Source: Microbaculum marinum (lineage in GTDB: Bacteria > Pseudomonadota > Alphaproteobacteria > Rhizobiales > Tepidamorphaceae). Taken from it: a stretch of 64,000 nucleotides of DNA. How positions within the stretch are numbered: the first letter of the stretch is position 1; every line of letters begins with the position of its first letter. The position numbers and the translations under genes were made by a program. The notes below the pieces were generated by a model. That model saw nothing but the letters and a program-made list of their open reading frames with translations, did no database searches and was not told the DNA's origin. Below, in pieces: positions 1-6,801 of the stretch. The DNA is taken from the NCBI RefSeq assembly GCF_042646165.1, contig NZ_JBHRTC010000009.1. One strand, 5' to 3'.

Positions 1-537
1 GTCGGCGAACTGGGCTGGGAATTGCACGTTCCCGCGGAACAGGCGGTTCACGTTTATCGCACACTCCGCGAGGCCGGCGAGGCGCACGGCATCGCCGACA
101 TCGGCTATCGGGCGATCGAATCCCTGCGGCTCGAGAAGGGCTTCGTCTACTGGTCGGCCGAGGTAACACCCGACACCGATCCCTACGAGGCCGGGCTCGG
201 CTTCTGCGTCGCGCTTGACAAGGGCGACTTCATCGGCCGCGACGCCCTGGGCAGGATCAGGGCCGATGGCCCGGCCCGGCGACTTGTGACCCTGTCTGTC
301 GACGGCTACGCGCCGCTGATCGGCGGCGAGGCGGTCCTGCACGAGGGCAGGGTGGTCGGCACGACGACGAGCGCCGGCTTCGGCTACACGGTGGGACGGA
401 CGATCGCCTTCGCCTATGTGCCTGCAGCACTTTCAAAGGCCCGGGACTTCGTGATCGAGGCCTATGGGAAGGCCTATGTTGCACAACGGGGCTCGCGCGC
501 GCTCTACGATCCGAAAGGCGAACGGCTGAGGGGATGA
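1..537 (+). CDS. C-terminal part of a GcvT-domain protein (dimethylglycine/sarcosine dehydrogenase-like); 5' end outside window
   Basis: The reading frame is open from base 1, so the gene begins upstream and only about 178 C-terminal residues are visible. They hold the end of an aminomethyltransferase (GcvT) folate-binding domain (GELGWELHVP, then GYRAIESLRLEKGF) and the following GCV_T C-terminal barrel (VTPDTDPYEAGLGF, GTTTSAGFGYTVGR). These arrangements are typical of the C-terminal half of dimethylglycine or sarcosine dehydrogenases, which pass a one-carbon unit to tetrahydrofolate. A stand-alone GcvT cannot be excluded because the FAD domain, if present, lies outside the window. It is followed by a palindromic repeat and a kinase-like gene on the same strand. 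Confidence 0.75.
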   Translation, partial: VGELGWELHVPAEQAVHVYRTLREAGEAHGIADIGYRAIESLRLEKGFVYWSAEVTPDTDPYEAGLGFCVALDKGDFIGRDALGRIRADGPARRLVTLSVDGYAPLIGGEAVLHEGRVVGTTTSAGFGYTVGRTIAFAYVPAALSKARDFVIEAYGKAYVAQRGSRALYDPKGERLRG

Positions 538-570
538 GACAGTGGTGCGGCCGGCGGTCTTCTCGTGTCA

Positions 571-675
571 CGTCATCCCGGCTGCAGCGAAGCGAAAGGC
601 CGGGATTGCCGCGTCCGCTGGCACTGCGGCTCGTGGCGATCCCGGATAGAAGCCGGAGCGGCTTCCGGGATGACG
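571..675. repeat. 105-bp intergenic inverted repeat, copy 1
   Basis: The element starts with CGTCATCCCGG and ends with the reverse complement CCGGGATGACG. Internal GGCCGGGAT and GATCCCGG arms could fold into a multi-stem RNA. A second element of nearly the same length and with the same ends lies at 54419-54520, so this is a dispersed family resembling the intergenic palindromes common in rhizobial genomes. It sits between two co-directional genes. Confidence 0.8.
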
Positions 676-706
676 TTTTAGTGTGACAAAACGGGGAAAT
701 GTGACG

Positions 707-1636
707 ATGACCGGAGCCGACATCGACAAGGCCAGAGCCGCGCTCGCCGGTATCTCCGCCTTCGCGGACCGGGACCTCGCCGGCGCGTCGATCTCCCGTC
801 TCGGCGGAATGACCAATCTGGTGTTCCGCCTCGACCTGTCCCGCGACAGCTATTGCCTGCGTCTGCCGGGCGAGGGCACGTCGGCCTATATCGACCGCGC
901 AGTCGAGCAGACCAACGCCCGCGCCGCTGCAGACGCCGGCGTCTCCCCCGAGGTCGTGCATTTCGGACCCGACGGCGTGATGGTCACGCGCTTCCTCGAC
1001 GGGGCGCAGACGATGTCTCCGGCCCTGTTCGCGTCGACGCCGGGCGCCGTCGAGCGGGCGGGCAGGGCGTTCCGCATGCTGCATGACGGTGCCGGTACGT
1101 TTTCCTTCCGCTTCGAACTCTTCGCGATGATCGACGAGTATCTCGGCCATCTGAAGACGCTCGGCGCCGAGGTGCCGGACGGCTATCACGACGTGGTGGC
1201 GGAGGCGGAGACGGTACGGACGGCGCTGGCCGCCCACCCGCTTCCTCTGGCGCCCTGCCATTGCGACCCGCTCTGCGAGAACTTTCTCGACGCGGGCGAC
1301 AGGATGTGGATCGTCGACTGGGAATATTCCGGTGTGAACGACCCGATGTGGGATCTCGGTGATCTTTCCGTCGAGGGCGGATTCGACGCGGAGATGGACC
1401 GGCGCCTGATGGAGTCCTATTTCGGCGGGCCCGCGTCTCCTGTCGATGCCGGCCGGATGGTCATCTACAAGGCGATGTGCGATCTCCTGTGGACGCTCTG
1501 GGGCCTGATCCAGCACGCCAACCGGAACCCGGCGGAGGATTTCTGGGCCTATTCGATCAACCGTTTCGAACGCTGCAAGGCACTGATGGCGACATCGGAG
1601 TTTTCCGGCCACGTGGAGACCGTGCGCAGAGGGTGA
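707..1636 (+). CDS. APH/choline-kinase family phosphotransferase
   Basis: This 309-residue protein has the protein-kinase-like fold of the aminoglycoside phosphotransferase/choline kinase superfamily. The catalytic loop reads CHCDPLCENFL (HxDxxxxN), and the metal-binding segment VDWEYSGVNDPMWDLGDL follows about 25 residues later. The DWEY form resembles choline/ethanolamine kinases more than antibiotic-modifying enzymes. The substrate cannot be read from sequence. ATG at 707 was chosen because a GGGGAA Shine-Dalgarno lies about 9 bp upstream; GTG at 683 and 701 are alternatives. The upstream methylated-amine dehydrogenase-like gene hints at choline-derived substrates, but this is only inference. 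Confidence 0.8.
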   Translation: MTGADIDKARAALAGISAFADRDLAGASISRLGGMTNLVFRLDLSRDSYCLRLPGEGTSAYIDRAVEQTNARAAADAGVSPEVVHFGPDGVMVTRFLDGAQTMSPALFASTPGAVERAGRAFRMLHDGAGTFSFRFELFAMIDEYLGHLKTLGAEVPDGYHDVVAEAETVRTALAAHPLPLAPCHCDPLCENFLDAGDRMWIVDWEYSGVNDPMWDLGDLSVEGGFDAEMDRRLMESYFGGPASPVDAGRMVIYKAMCDLLWTLWGLIQHANRNPAEDFWAYSINRFERCKALMATSEFSGHVETVRRG

Positions 1637-1760
1637 ACCCTGGCGCCGCTGCTCCCGGCAGGTCCCGCGGCCGAGGGCGATGATTTGACGCCCCAGATCC
1701 GGCTTTCGGGCCCCGGAGCCCGCCATACGATCATCCGCCGACCCGAGAGGATGATCCGCG

Positions 1761-2393
1761 ATGCCCGGTCTCGACCTGCTGCTCCCCTTCTTCGCCGCCA
1801 CGGCCGTCTTCGCCTGCGTGCCGGGCCCGGGAATGTTCTTCGCCGCGACGCAAACGATCGTGCGCGGCAGCCGCGCCGGCTGGCTGGCGGCGCTGGGGTT
1901 CCACCTCGGCGGCGTGTTCCACATCGCGGCGGCCGCGTTCGGGCTTGCGCTGGTGCTGAAGACGGTTCCCCTCCTCTTCACCGTCGTCAAGCTTGCCGGT
2001 GCCGCCTATCTGGTCTGGCTCGGCATCAGGTATGTCATCGGCCTGGGAGGCGGCGCGCGGCAGGCTGTGTCCACCGGTCCGGTATCGGGACGCAAGGCCC
2101 TGCGCGACAGCCTCGTCGTCGAGATCCTCAATCCGAAGACGGCGCTGTTCTATCTGGCCTTCCTGCCGCAGTTCACGGACCCCGCCGCAAGCCTGCCGGT
2201 TTGGGCGCAGGTCCTGATTCTGGGCGCCGCGGTGAATGTCATGTTCTCCGCGACCGATGCGATCTGCATCGTCCTGTCGGATCGCGTCGCCAGCAGTCTT
2301 TCCGGTTCCCGCCGGGTCGAACGTCTGGCGCAGCGGATCGGCGGAGGCGTGCTGATCGCCTTCGGCGTCAATCTCGCCGTGTCGCCGCAGTAG
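1761..2393 (+). CDS. LysE/RhtB family amino-acid exporter
   Basis: This 210-residue, very hydrophobic inner-membrane protein has about six membrane segments. The LysE-family N-terminal motif is CVPGPGMFFAATQT, and the central ILNPKTALFYLAFLPQF signature is characteristic of the RhtB branch. Members export amino acids or related small metabolites by secondary transport; the substrate here is unknown. Its stop lies 2 bp from the stop of the convergent GntR regulator. A GAGAGG element about 10 bp upstream supports the ATG. Confidence 0.88.
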   Translation: MPGLDLLLPFFAATAVFACVPGPGMFFAATQTIVRGSRAGWLAALGFHLGGVFHIAAAAFGLALVLKTVPLLFTVVKLAGAAYLVWLGIRYVIGLGGGARQAVSTGPVSGRKALRDSLVVEILNPKTALFYLAFLPQFTDPAASLPVWAQVLILGAAVNVMFSATDAICIVLSDRVASSLSGSRRVERLAQRIGGGVLIAFGVNLAVSPQ

Positions 2394-2395
2394 CG

Positions 2396-3148
2396 CTACG
2401 TTTCCGCCCGAAAGGTCGAGGGCGGCATGTGGGCGGTGAGGTCGGCAGCGCGTTCCAGGTGGCCCCTCAGTGCGGCTTCCGCCGCCGGAGCGTCGCCGTC
2501 CAGGATCGCCTGGGCGATCTCGCGGTGCTCGGCGACCGAGTGGCAGAGTATCTCCGCCGTCAGGCCGCCGCTGACCTGGAACATGATGAGGGGCAGCTGC
2601 AACTGGCTGTGCAGCGTCACGAGCTGGCAATTGCCGCTGGCGCCGACGATGGCGTCGTGGAACTGCTTGTTCTCCTCCAGATAGGCCATCGCCGACAGGC
2701 GCGGGGCTTCCGACCAGATCGGCGCGATGGCACCCTCGAACGCGGCGCGGATATCGGGTTCGGAGACATTGCTCGCCGACAGCCGCGCGGCCAGGGCCTC
2801 CAGTTCGGTGCGGATCTGGAAGAGCTCTATCGTTTCCGTCAGGGTCAGGCGGCGAACCAGCGCCCCCCGGTTCGGAACCGTCTCGATCAGTCCTTCCGCT
2901 GTCAGCCTGCGGAAGGCCTCGCGCAGCGGTCCCCGGCTGACGCCGAGGTCGCGCGTCAGGTCCGCTTCTATGAGCCGCTGTCCGGGCGCGTAACGGGTGG
3001 TCAGGATGCCGGATCGCAGGTGCTCGACCACCCGCTCCACGGTCGAGCCCCGGCTTGACGTTCGGGGTGCTGTCTCGGGGGCAGTGCCGGTGGCGCTCAT
3101 CGCATTCGAGGGGCTTGGATAAACCTGCTTGTCAGGGGTAGTTGACAT
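2396..3148 (-). CDS. GntR family transcriptional regulator (FadR/FCD subfamily)
   Basis: This 250-residue regulator has an N-terminal winged helix-turn-helix (TVERVVEHLRSGILTTRYAPGQRL, LGVSRGPLREAFRRLTAEGL) and a C-terminal all-helical FCD ligand domain. The FCD metal-site pattern includes an N..F.H motif in NKQFHDAIVGASGN and H in VAEHREIAQAI. FCD regulators usually repress catabolic operons and respond to carboxylic acids. It is divergent from the lyase/CoA-ligase operon at 3286. A FadR-type operator lies just upstream of its start. ATG at 3148 is used; an in-frame TTG at 3163 and ATG at 3100 are alternatives. Confidence 0.9.
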   Translation of the reverse strand: MSTTPDKQVYPSPSNAMSATGTAPETAPRTSSRGSTVERVVEHLRSGILTTRYAPGQRLIEADLTRDLGVSRGPLREAFRRLTAEGLIETVPNRGALVRRLTLTETIELFQIRTELEALAARLSASNVSEPDIRAAFEGAIAPIWSEAPRLSAMAYLEENKQFHDAIVGASGNCQLVTLHSQLQLPLIMFQVSGGLTAEILCHSVAEHREIAQAILDGDAPAAEAALRGHLERAADLTAHMPPSTFRAET

Positions 3149-3164
3149 CCGGTGTCTAGTCAAT

Positions 3165-3177
3165 ATTGTCCTACAAT
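3165..3177. promoter_or_regulatory. Probable GntR/FadR-type operator
   Basis: ATTGTCCTACAAT is an inverted repeat (ATTGT / ACAAT around CCT) that fits the FadR-family consensus TnGTnnnACnA. It lies in the divergent gap between the GntR gene and the lyase operon, 17 bp upstream of the regulator's ATG. It is well placed for autoregulation and for control of the operon. Confidence 0.6.
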
Positions 3178-3285
3178 GTTAACAGGCAATAATCGGCCGC
3201 CGCATCGATTGGCGGTCGCGGGAGGTGCGATTCCACCGCACGGCGGCAAGTGCAGCGGCGGATTCGGCGCAACGGACGGTCAGGG

Positions 3286-4083
3286 ATGGCAATAGGCAAG
3301 CACGGCGCAGCGCAGACATCGATCTGTACCTCCTGGCCCGATCGGATCGAGGTGCGCGGACGCGATCTGTGCAACGACCTGATGGGTCACGTCGGGTTCA
3401 CCGACTACTTCTTCCTCCTGGTTACCGGTCGAATGCCGACGCCGGACCAGAGCTACTTCCTCGACACCCTGCTGGTTGCGATCGCCGAACACGGCCTGAC
3501 ACCGACGGCACAGGCGGCGCGGATGACCTATGACGCCGATCCGGCGGCTCTGCAGGCCGCAGTCGCGGCGGGAATTCTCGGATGCGGCTCGGTGCTGCTG
3601 GGAACCTCGGAGCTCTGCGGCAAGTTGCTGGTCGAGGCGCGTCGTCGAGTCGACGCGGGAGAGGATGCCGATGCGGTCGCCGAATCGATTGCGCGCGAGT
3701 ATCGCGAGAGCCGGCGCGCCTTTCCCGGCTTCGGCCATCCGGTCCACAAGCCGGTCGATCCGCGCACCGTGCGCATCTTCGAGATGACGGCCGAGCGCGG
3801 CATCGAGGGCCCCTATATCGACATGGCGAGGCGTTTCCCGGCCGCCGTCGAGCGGGTCTGGGGCAAGCCGCTGACGATGAACGTCCAGATGCCGATCGCC
3901 GCGGTCCTGCTGGAACTCGACTTCCCCGCGTCGGTGATCAAGGCGATTGCGATCCTGGCGCGAACCGGCGGCCTGCTCGCCCATCTCGCCGAGGAGAGCG
4001 ATGGCCAGATCGGCTTTCTGATGGCCTCTCACGGCGAGGACGCAATCGCCTATGTCCGCCAGGGGGAGGAGGGCACCCGATGA
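3286..4083 (+). CDS. Citrate-synthase superfamily protein, citryl-CoA lyase-like
   Basis: This 265-residue protein corresponds to the C-terminal catalytic part of citrate synthase. GFGHPVHKPVDPR matches the citrate synthase GFGHRVYKxxDPRA block, which carries the second catalytic His. ILARTGGLLAHLAEE matches the C-terminal ARTxGWIAHxxE block. Aligned by eye, the first catalytic His (in HGGANE) is replaced in the LLGTSE segment. The catalytic Asp of NVDFYSG is replaced by Gln in NVQMPIA. Proteins of this size are usually named citryl-CoA lyase, but the altered active site makes the reaction uncertain. ATG at 3286 is preferred over GTG at 3250. The stop overlaps the start of the CoA ligase gene (ATGA), implying translational coupling. 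Confidence 0.75.
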   Translation: MAIGKHGAAQTSICTSWPDRIEVRGRDLCNDLMGHVGFTDYFFLLVTGRMPTPDQSYFLDTLLVAIAEHGLTPTAQAARMTYDADPAALQAAVAAGILGCGSVLLGTSELCGKLLVEARRRVDAGEDADAVAESIAREYRESRRAFPGFGHPVHKPVDPRTVRIFEMTAERGIEGPYIDMARRFPAAVERVWGKPLTMNVQMPIAAVLLELDFPASVIKAIAILARTGGLLAHLAEESDGQIGFLMASHGEDAIAYVRQGEEGTR

Positions 4084-5387
4084 TCCAGGAGCCGGAACTC
4101 GAAACGCTCGCCTGGGAGGACCGCCTGCGCCGCGACGGGCAACGCTATCGCGAACAGGTCGGCTACCTGTTCGAGCATTCGCGGTTCTATCGCAGGAAGC
4201 TCACCGAGGCGGGTTTCGCCGCGGCGGCCGATGTCGGCGGACTGGAGGATATCGCCGAACTGCCGTTCACGGAGAAGGACGAGTTGCGTGCGACCCGAAG
4301 CGAGGCCGACCCGATAGGAACCCATCTGGCCGCTCCCATCGAGGAGGTCGTGAGGATCTTCTCGACCAGCGGGACGACCGGCCTGCCGAGCTACATTCCG
4401 CTCACCGCCGGCGATCTCGACAACTGGGTTCGGACCTCGTCGCGCACCTATGCGGCGACCGGCATGGAGAAGGGCCGTCGCGTCGTCTCGACCTACAACG
4501 CCGGCCCGTTCGTCGCCGGCGCGGCGCTCGACGCCTTCAACCGCCTCGGCGTCTGCCACATACCGGTCGGCACCGGCAACACCGAGCGGCTGATGACGGC
4601 AGTGCAACTGCTGAAGCCCCAGATGCTCGTGCTGACCCCGTCATATGCCCTGCACCTCGCCGAATGGGCGCGCGACCGAGGCATCGATACCGCCGGGTCG
4701 AGCGTCGAGCGGATCATGGTCGCGGGCGAACCGGGTGGCGGCGAGCCGGCCATGCGCGCCCGCCTCGAGGAGGCCTGGGGCGCCGTCGTCGTCGAGGCGA
4801 TGGGTATCGGCGACATCTCGGTCTCGCTGTGGGGCGAGTGCGAGGCCCGGGACGGCATGCACTTCTGCGGGCAGGAGTTCGTGCATTTCGAGCTCATCGA
4901 TCCCGACAGCGGCGCGTCGCTGCCGGTGGAGGACGGCGCCGAGGGCGAACTCGTCTACACCCACCTGAGGCACCGCGCCGCGCCGCTGCTGCGGTTCCGC
5001 TCGCGCGACCACGTCAGGCTGCGCACCGGCACCTGCTCGTGCGGCCGTACCGCGCCGCGCGTGCGCTGCATCGGCCGCACCGACGACATGCTGATCGTGC
5101 GCGGCATGAACGTCTTTCCGACCGCGGTGCGCGAGGTCGTCAACGCCTTCGCCCCGGCGGTGAGCGGCGTGATCGCCATCCGGCCGAAGGCGCCGGGGGT
5201 CAAGCAGGAGCCGCCGCTGCCGGTCGCCGTCGAGCTTGCCGAAGGCCACGAGGGGACGCCGGAACTGGCAGAGCGCATCCGCAAGCGCATTCGCGACACG
5301 CTGGTGGTCACCACGGATATCGACCTGGTGGAGTGGGGCTCGCTGCCGAGGTCCGAATACAAGTCGAAGCTGGTCGAACGATCCTGA
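4080..5387 (+). CDS. PaaK-like AMP-dependent CoA ligase
   Basis: This 435-residue adenylate-forming enzyme is of the phenylacetate-CoA ligase type. The P-loop is STSGTTGLPSYIPLT. The mid-region AGEPGGGEPAMRARLEEAWG is typical of PaaK. GRTDDMLIVRGMNVFPTAVREVV marks the C-terminal lid, and the catalytic lysine probably lies in the final SEYKSKLVERS. It should activate an aryl or other carboxylic acid to its CoA thioester through an acyl-AMP. The start overlaps the previous gene by 4 bp. With the lyase-like gene it suggests activation followed by carbon-carbon cleavage or condensation; the acid is not identifiable. Confidence 0.85.
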   Translation: MIQEPELETLAWEDRLRRDGQRYREQVGYLFEHSRFYRRKLTEAGFAAAADVGGLEDIAELPFTEKDELRATRSEADPIGTHLAAPIEEVVRIFSTSGTTGLPSYIPLTAGDLDNWVRTSSRTYAATGMEKGRRVVSTYNAGPFVAGAALDAFNRLGVCHIPVGTGNTERLMTAVQLLKPQMLVLTPSYALHLAEWARDRGIDTAGSSVERIMVAGEPGGGEPAMRARLEEAWGAVVVEAMGIGDISVSLWGECEARDGMHFCGQEFVHFELIDPDSGASLPVEDGAEGELVYTHLRHRAAPLLRFRSRDHVRLRTGTCSCGRTAPRVRCIGRTDDMLIVRGMNVFPTAVREVVNAFAPAVSGVIAIRPKAPGVKQEPPLPVAVELAEGHEGTPELAERIRKRIRDTLVVTTDIDLVEWGSLPRSEYKSKLVERS

Positions 5388-5404
5388 ACATCGGAGGCAG
5401 TACC

Positions 5405-6001
5405 ATGGACAACACCCAGATCCGCAAGCTGCAATCGCAGGGCGTCCACCACATCACGCTGGTAGGCGCCAACCGCCAGACGTCGATCGACTTCTGGGAA
5501 GGCGTGCTCGGCATGCCCTTCATCTTCGAGCAGCCGAACCTCGACGTCTCCGACGAGAGCCATCTCTACTTCGATCCCGGCGACGGCCGGCTGATCACGA
5601 TCTTCACGAAGGAGGACCGCGTACCGGATCCGCGGCGTACCTCGACGGAGCCGGGCGCCGTCCACCACATCGCCTTCGCCGTGTCGAAGGCGACCTTCGA
5701 TCAGGCCATCGACCGACTGGACCAGCGCGGCATCCGGCATTCCGGCGTCAAGGACCGCGGCTTCATGGATTCGATCTACTTCAACGATCCGCTCGGCCTG
5801 ACGATCGAACTCGCCTCCTATCGCTTCGAGCCGCCGGCGGGGTTCACCCATGCCGACGTGCTGCTGGAAGCGCATAAGATCCGCACCGGACGCGGTGACT
5901 ACAATATCGAGAAGGTTCATCTGGCCGACGCGATCGAGGCCCTGACCGAGCGTTCGCGCGACAGTCTGTCGGCCGACCGCTCGCCGAAGAATCCCTACTG
6001 A
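5405..6001 (+). CDS. VOC family (glyoxalase/extradiol dioxygenase fold) protein
   Basis: This 198-residue single-module vicinal-oxygen-chelate protein contains GVHHITLVGANRQTSIDFWEGVLGM at the N-terminus, AVHHIAFAV mid-way and LTIELASY near the end. These provide the His, His and Glu that would bind a divalent metal. A C-terminal extension of about 60 residues follows the fold. Such proteins are ring-cleaving dioxygenases, glyoxalases or isomerases; the specificity is unknown. A GGAGG Shine-Dalgarno sits 9 bp upstream. It is the third gene of the operon that starts at 3286. Confidence 0.85.
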   Translation: MDNTQIRKLQSQGVHHITLVGANRQTSIDFWEGVLGMPFIFEQPNLDVSDESHLYFDPGDGRLITIFTKEDRVPDPRRTSTEPGAVHHIAFAVSKATFDQAIDRLDQRGIRHSGVKDRGFMDSIYFNDPLGLTIELASYRFEPPAGFTHADVLLEAHKIRTGRGDYNIEKVHLADAIEALTERSRDSLSADRSPKNPY

Positions 6002-6027
6002 ACGCCGACCATCCCTGGAGATCCGAT

Positions 6028-6705
6028 ATGAAGCTCTACATGCATCCGGTTTCGATGACGAGCCGGCCCGTTCGCCTGTACATCGCCGAGAAGGGGCTCG
6101 AAGTCGACGAGGAGGTGGTGGACCTGTTCACAGGCGCCCATCACCAGGAGCCGTTCGCCTCGTTCAATCCGAACAAGCTGGTGCCTGTTCTGGAGGACGG
6201 GGACTTCAAGCTGACCGAGTCCTCGTCGATCCTGAAATACCTCGCCGAGAAGTACGACCTGCCCGAATACCCGAAGGACCTGAAGAAGCGGGCGAAGGTC
6301 AACGAGATCATGGACTGGTTCAATTCGAACTTCTATCGCGACTACGCCTACGGCTTCATCTATCCGCAGGTTTTCCCGCACCACAAGCGGCCGACCGACG
6401 AGGCCCACGCCGAGACGATCAAGTGGGGCAAGGCCAACTCGGAGAACTGGCTGAAGGTCCTCAACGACTACTGGATCGGTCCGGACAGGCAGTATCTGAC
6501 CGGCGACGATGTGACGATCGCCGACTATTTCGGCATTGGCCTGATCACGCTCGGCGAGGTCGTCCATTCGGATTTCTCGAAGTTTCCGAACGTCAAGCGC
6601 TGGATGGACAACATGAAGAAGCTCGGCAAGTGGGACGAGATCAACGAGGTGTTCTACGGACTGGTGGCATCGACCAAGGACCAGCCGCTCGAGGCGATAC
6701 GGTAG
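6028..6705 (+). CDS. Glutathione S-transferase family protein
   Basis: This 225-residue protein has an N-terminal thioredoxin-fold GST domain (MKLYMHPVSMTSRPVRLYIAEKG, NPNKLVPVLEDGDFKLTESSSIL with the cis-Pro and ESxxI glutathione-binding motif). The C-terminal helical domain contains YLTGDDVTIADYFGIG, the N-capping box. Bacterial GSTs in catabolic operons often isomerise or dehalogenate intermediates, or remove reactive ones. It is the last gene of the operon, 26 bp after the VOC gene, and is followed by a strong terminator. Confidence 0.9.
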   Translation: MKLYMHPVSMTSRPVRLYIAEKGLEVDEEVVDLFTGAHHQEPFASFNPNKLVPVLEDGDFKLTESSSILKYLAEKYDLPEYPKDLKKRAKVNEIMDWFNSNFYRDYAYGFIYPQVFPHHKRPTDEAHAETIKWGKANSENWLKVLNDYWIGPDRQYLTGDDVTIADYFGIGLITLGEVVHSDFSKFPNVKRWMDNMKKLGKWDEINEVFYGLVASTKDQPLEAIR

Positions 6706-6753
6706 CGGCTACCGGTGTTGGGGGAGGTTCGCGGCCTCTGGAGGTCGCGGACC

Positions 6754-6794
6754 GGAACGCGGCGGGTCGCTGGGGGGCCGCCGCGTTCCCTTTT
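6754..6794 (+). terminator. Rho-independent terminator after the lyase-ligase-VOC-GST operon
   Basis: A perfect 12-bp stem GGAACGCGGCGG / CCGCCGCGTTCC encloses a 12-nt loop and is followed by CTTTT. The T run is on the plus-strand side, so it ends transcription coming from the GST gene. The convergent molybdenum hydroxylase gene stops 8 bp further on. Confidence 0.8.
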
Positions 6795-6801
6795 GGAGAA
6801 T

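Noticed and set aside
257..1990. 577-codon open frame on the minus strand across the kinase and exporter genes
   Set aside because: It is Arg/Pro/Ala-rich, lies antisense to two well-supported genes and has no family motif. This is the usual shadow of high-GC coding sequence.
1685..3058. 457-codon plus-strand frame across LysE and GntR genes
   Set aside because: It crosses two well-supported genes in other frames and has shadow-like Arg-rich composition.
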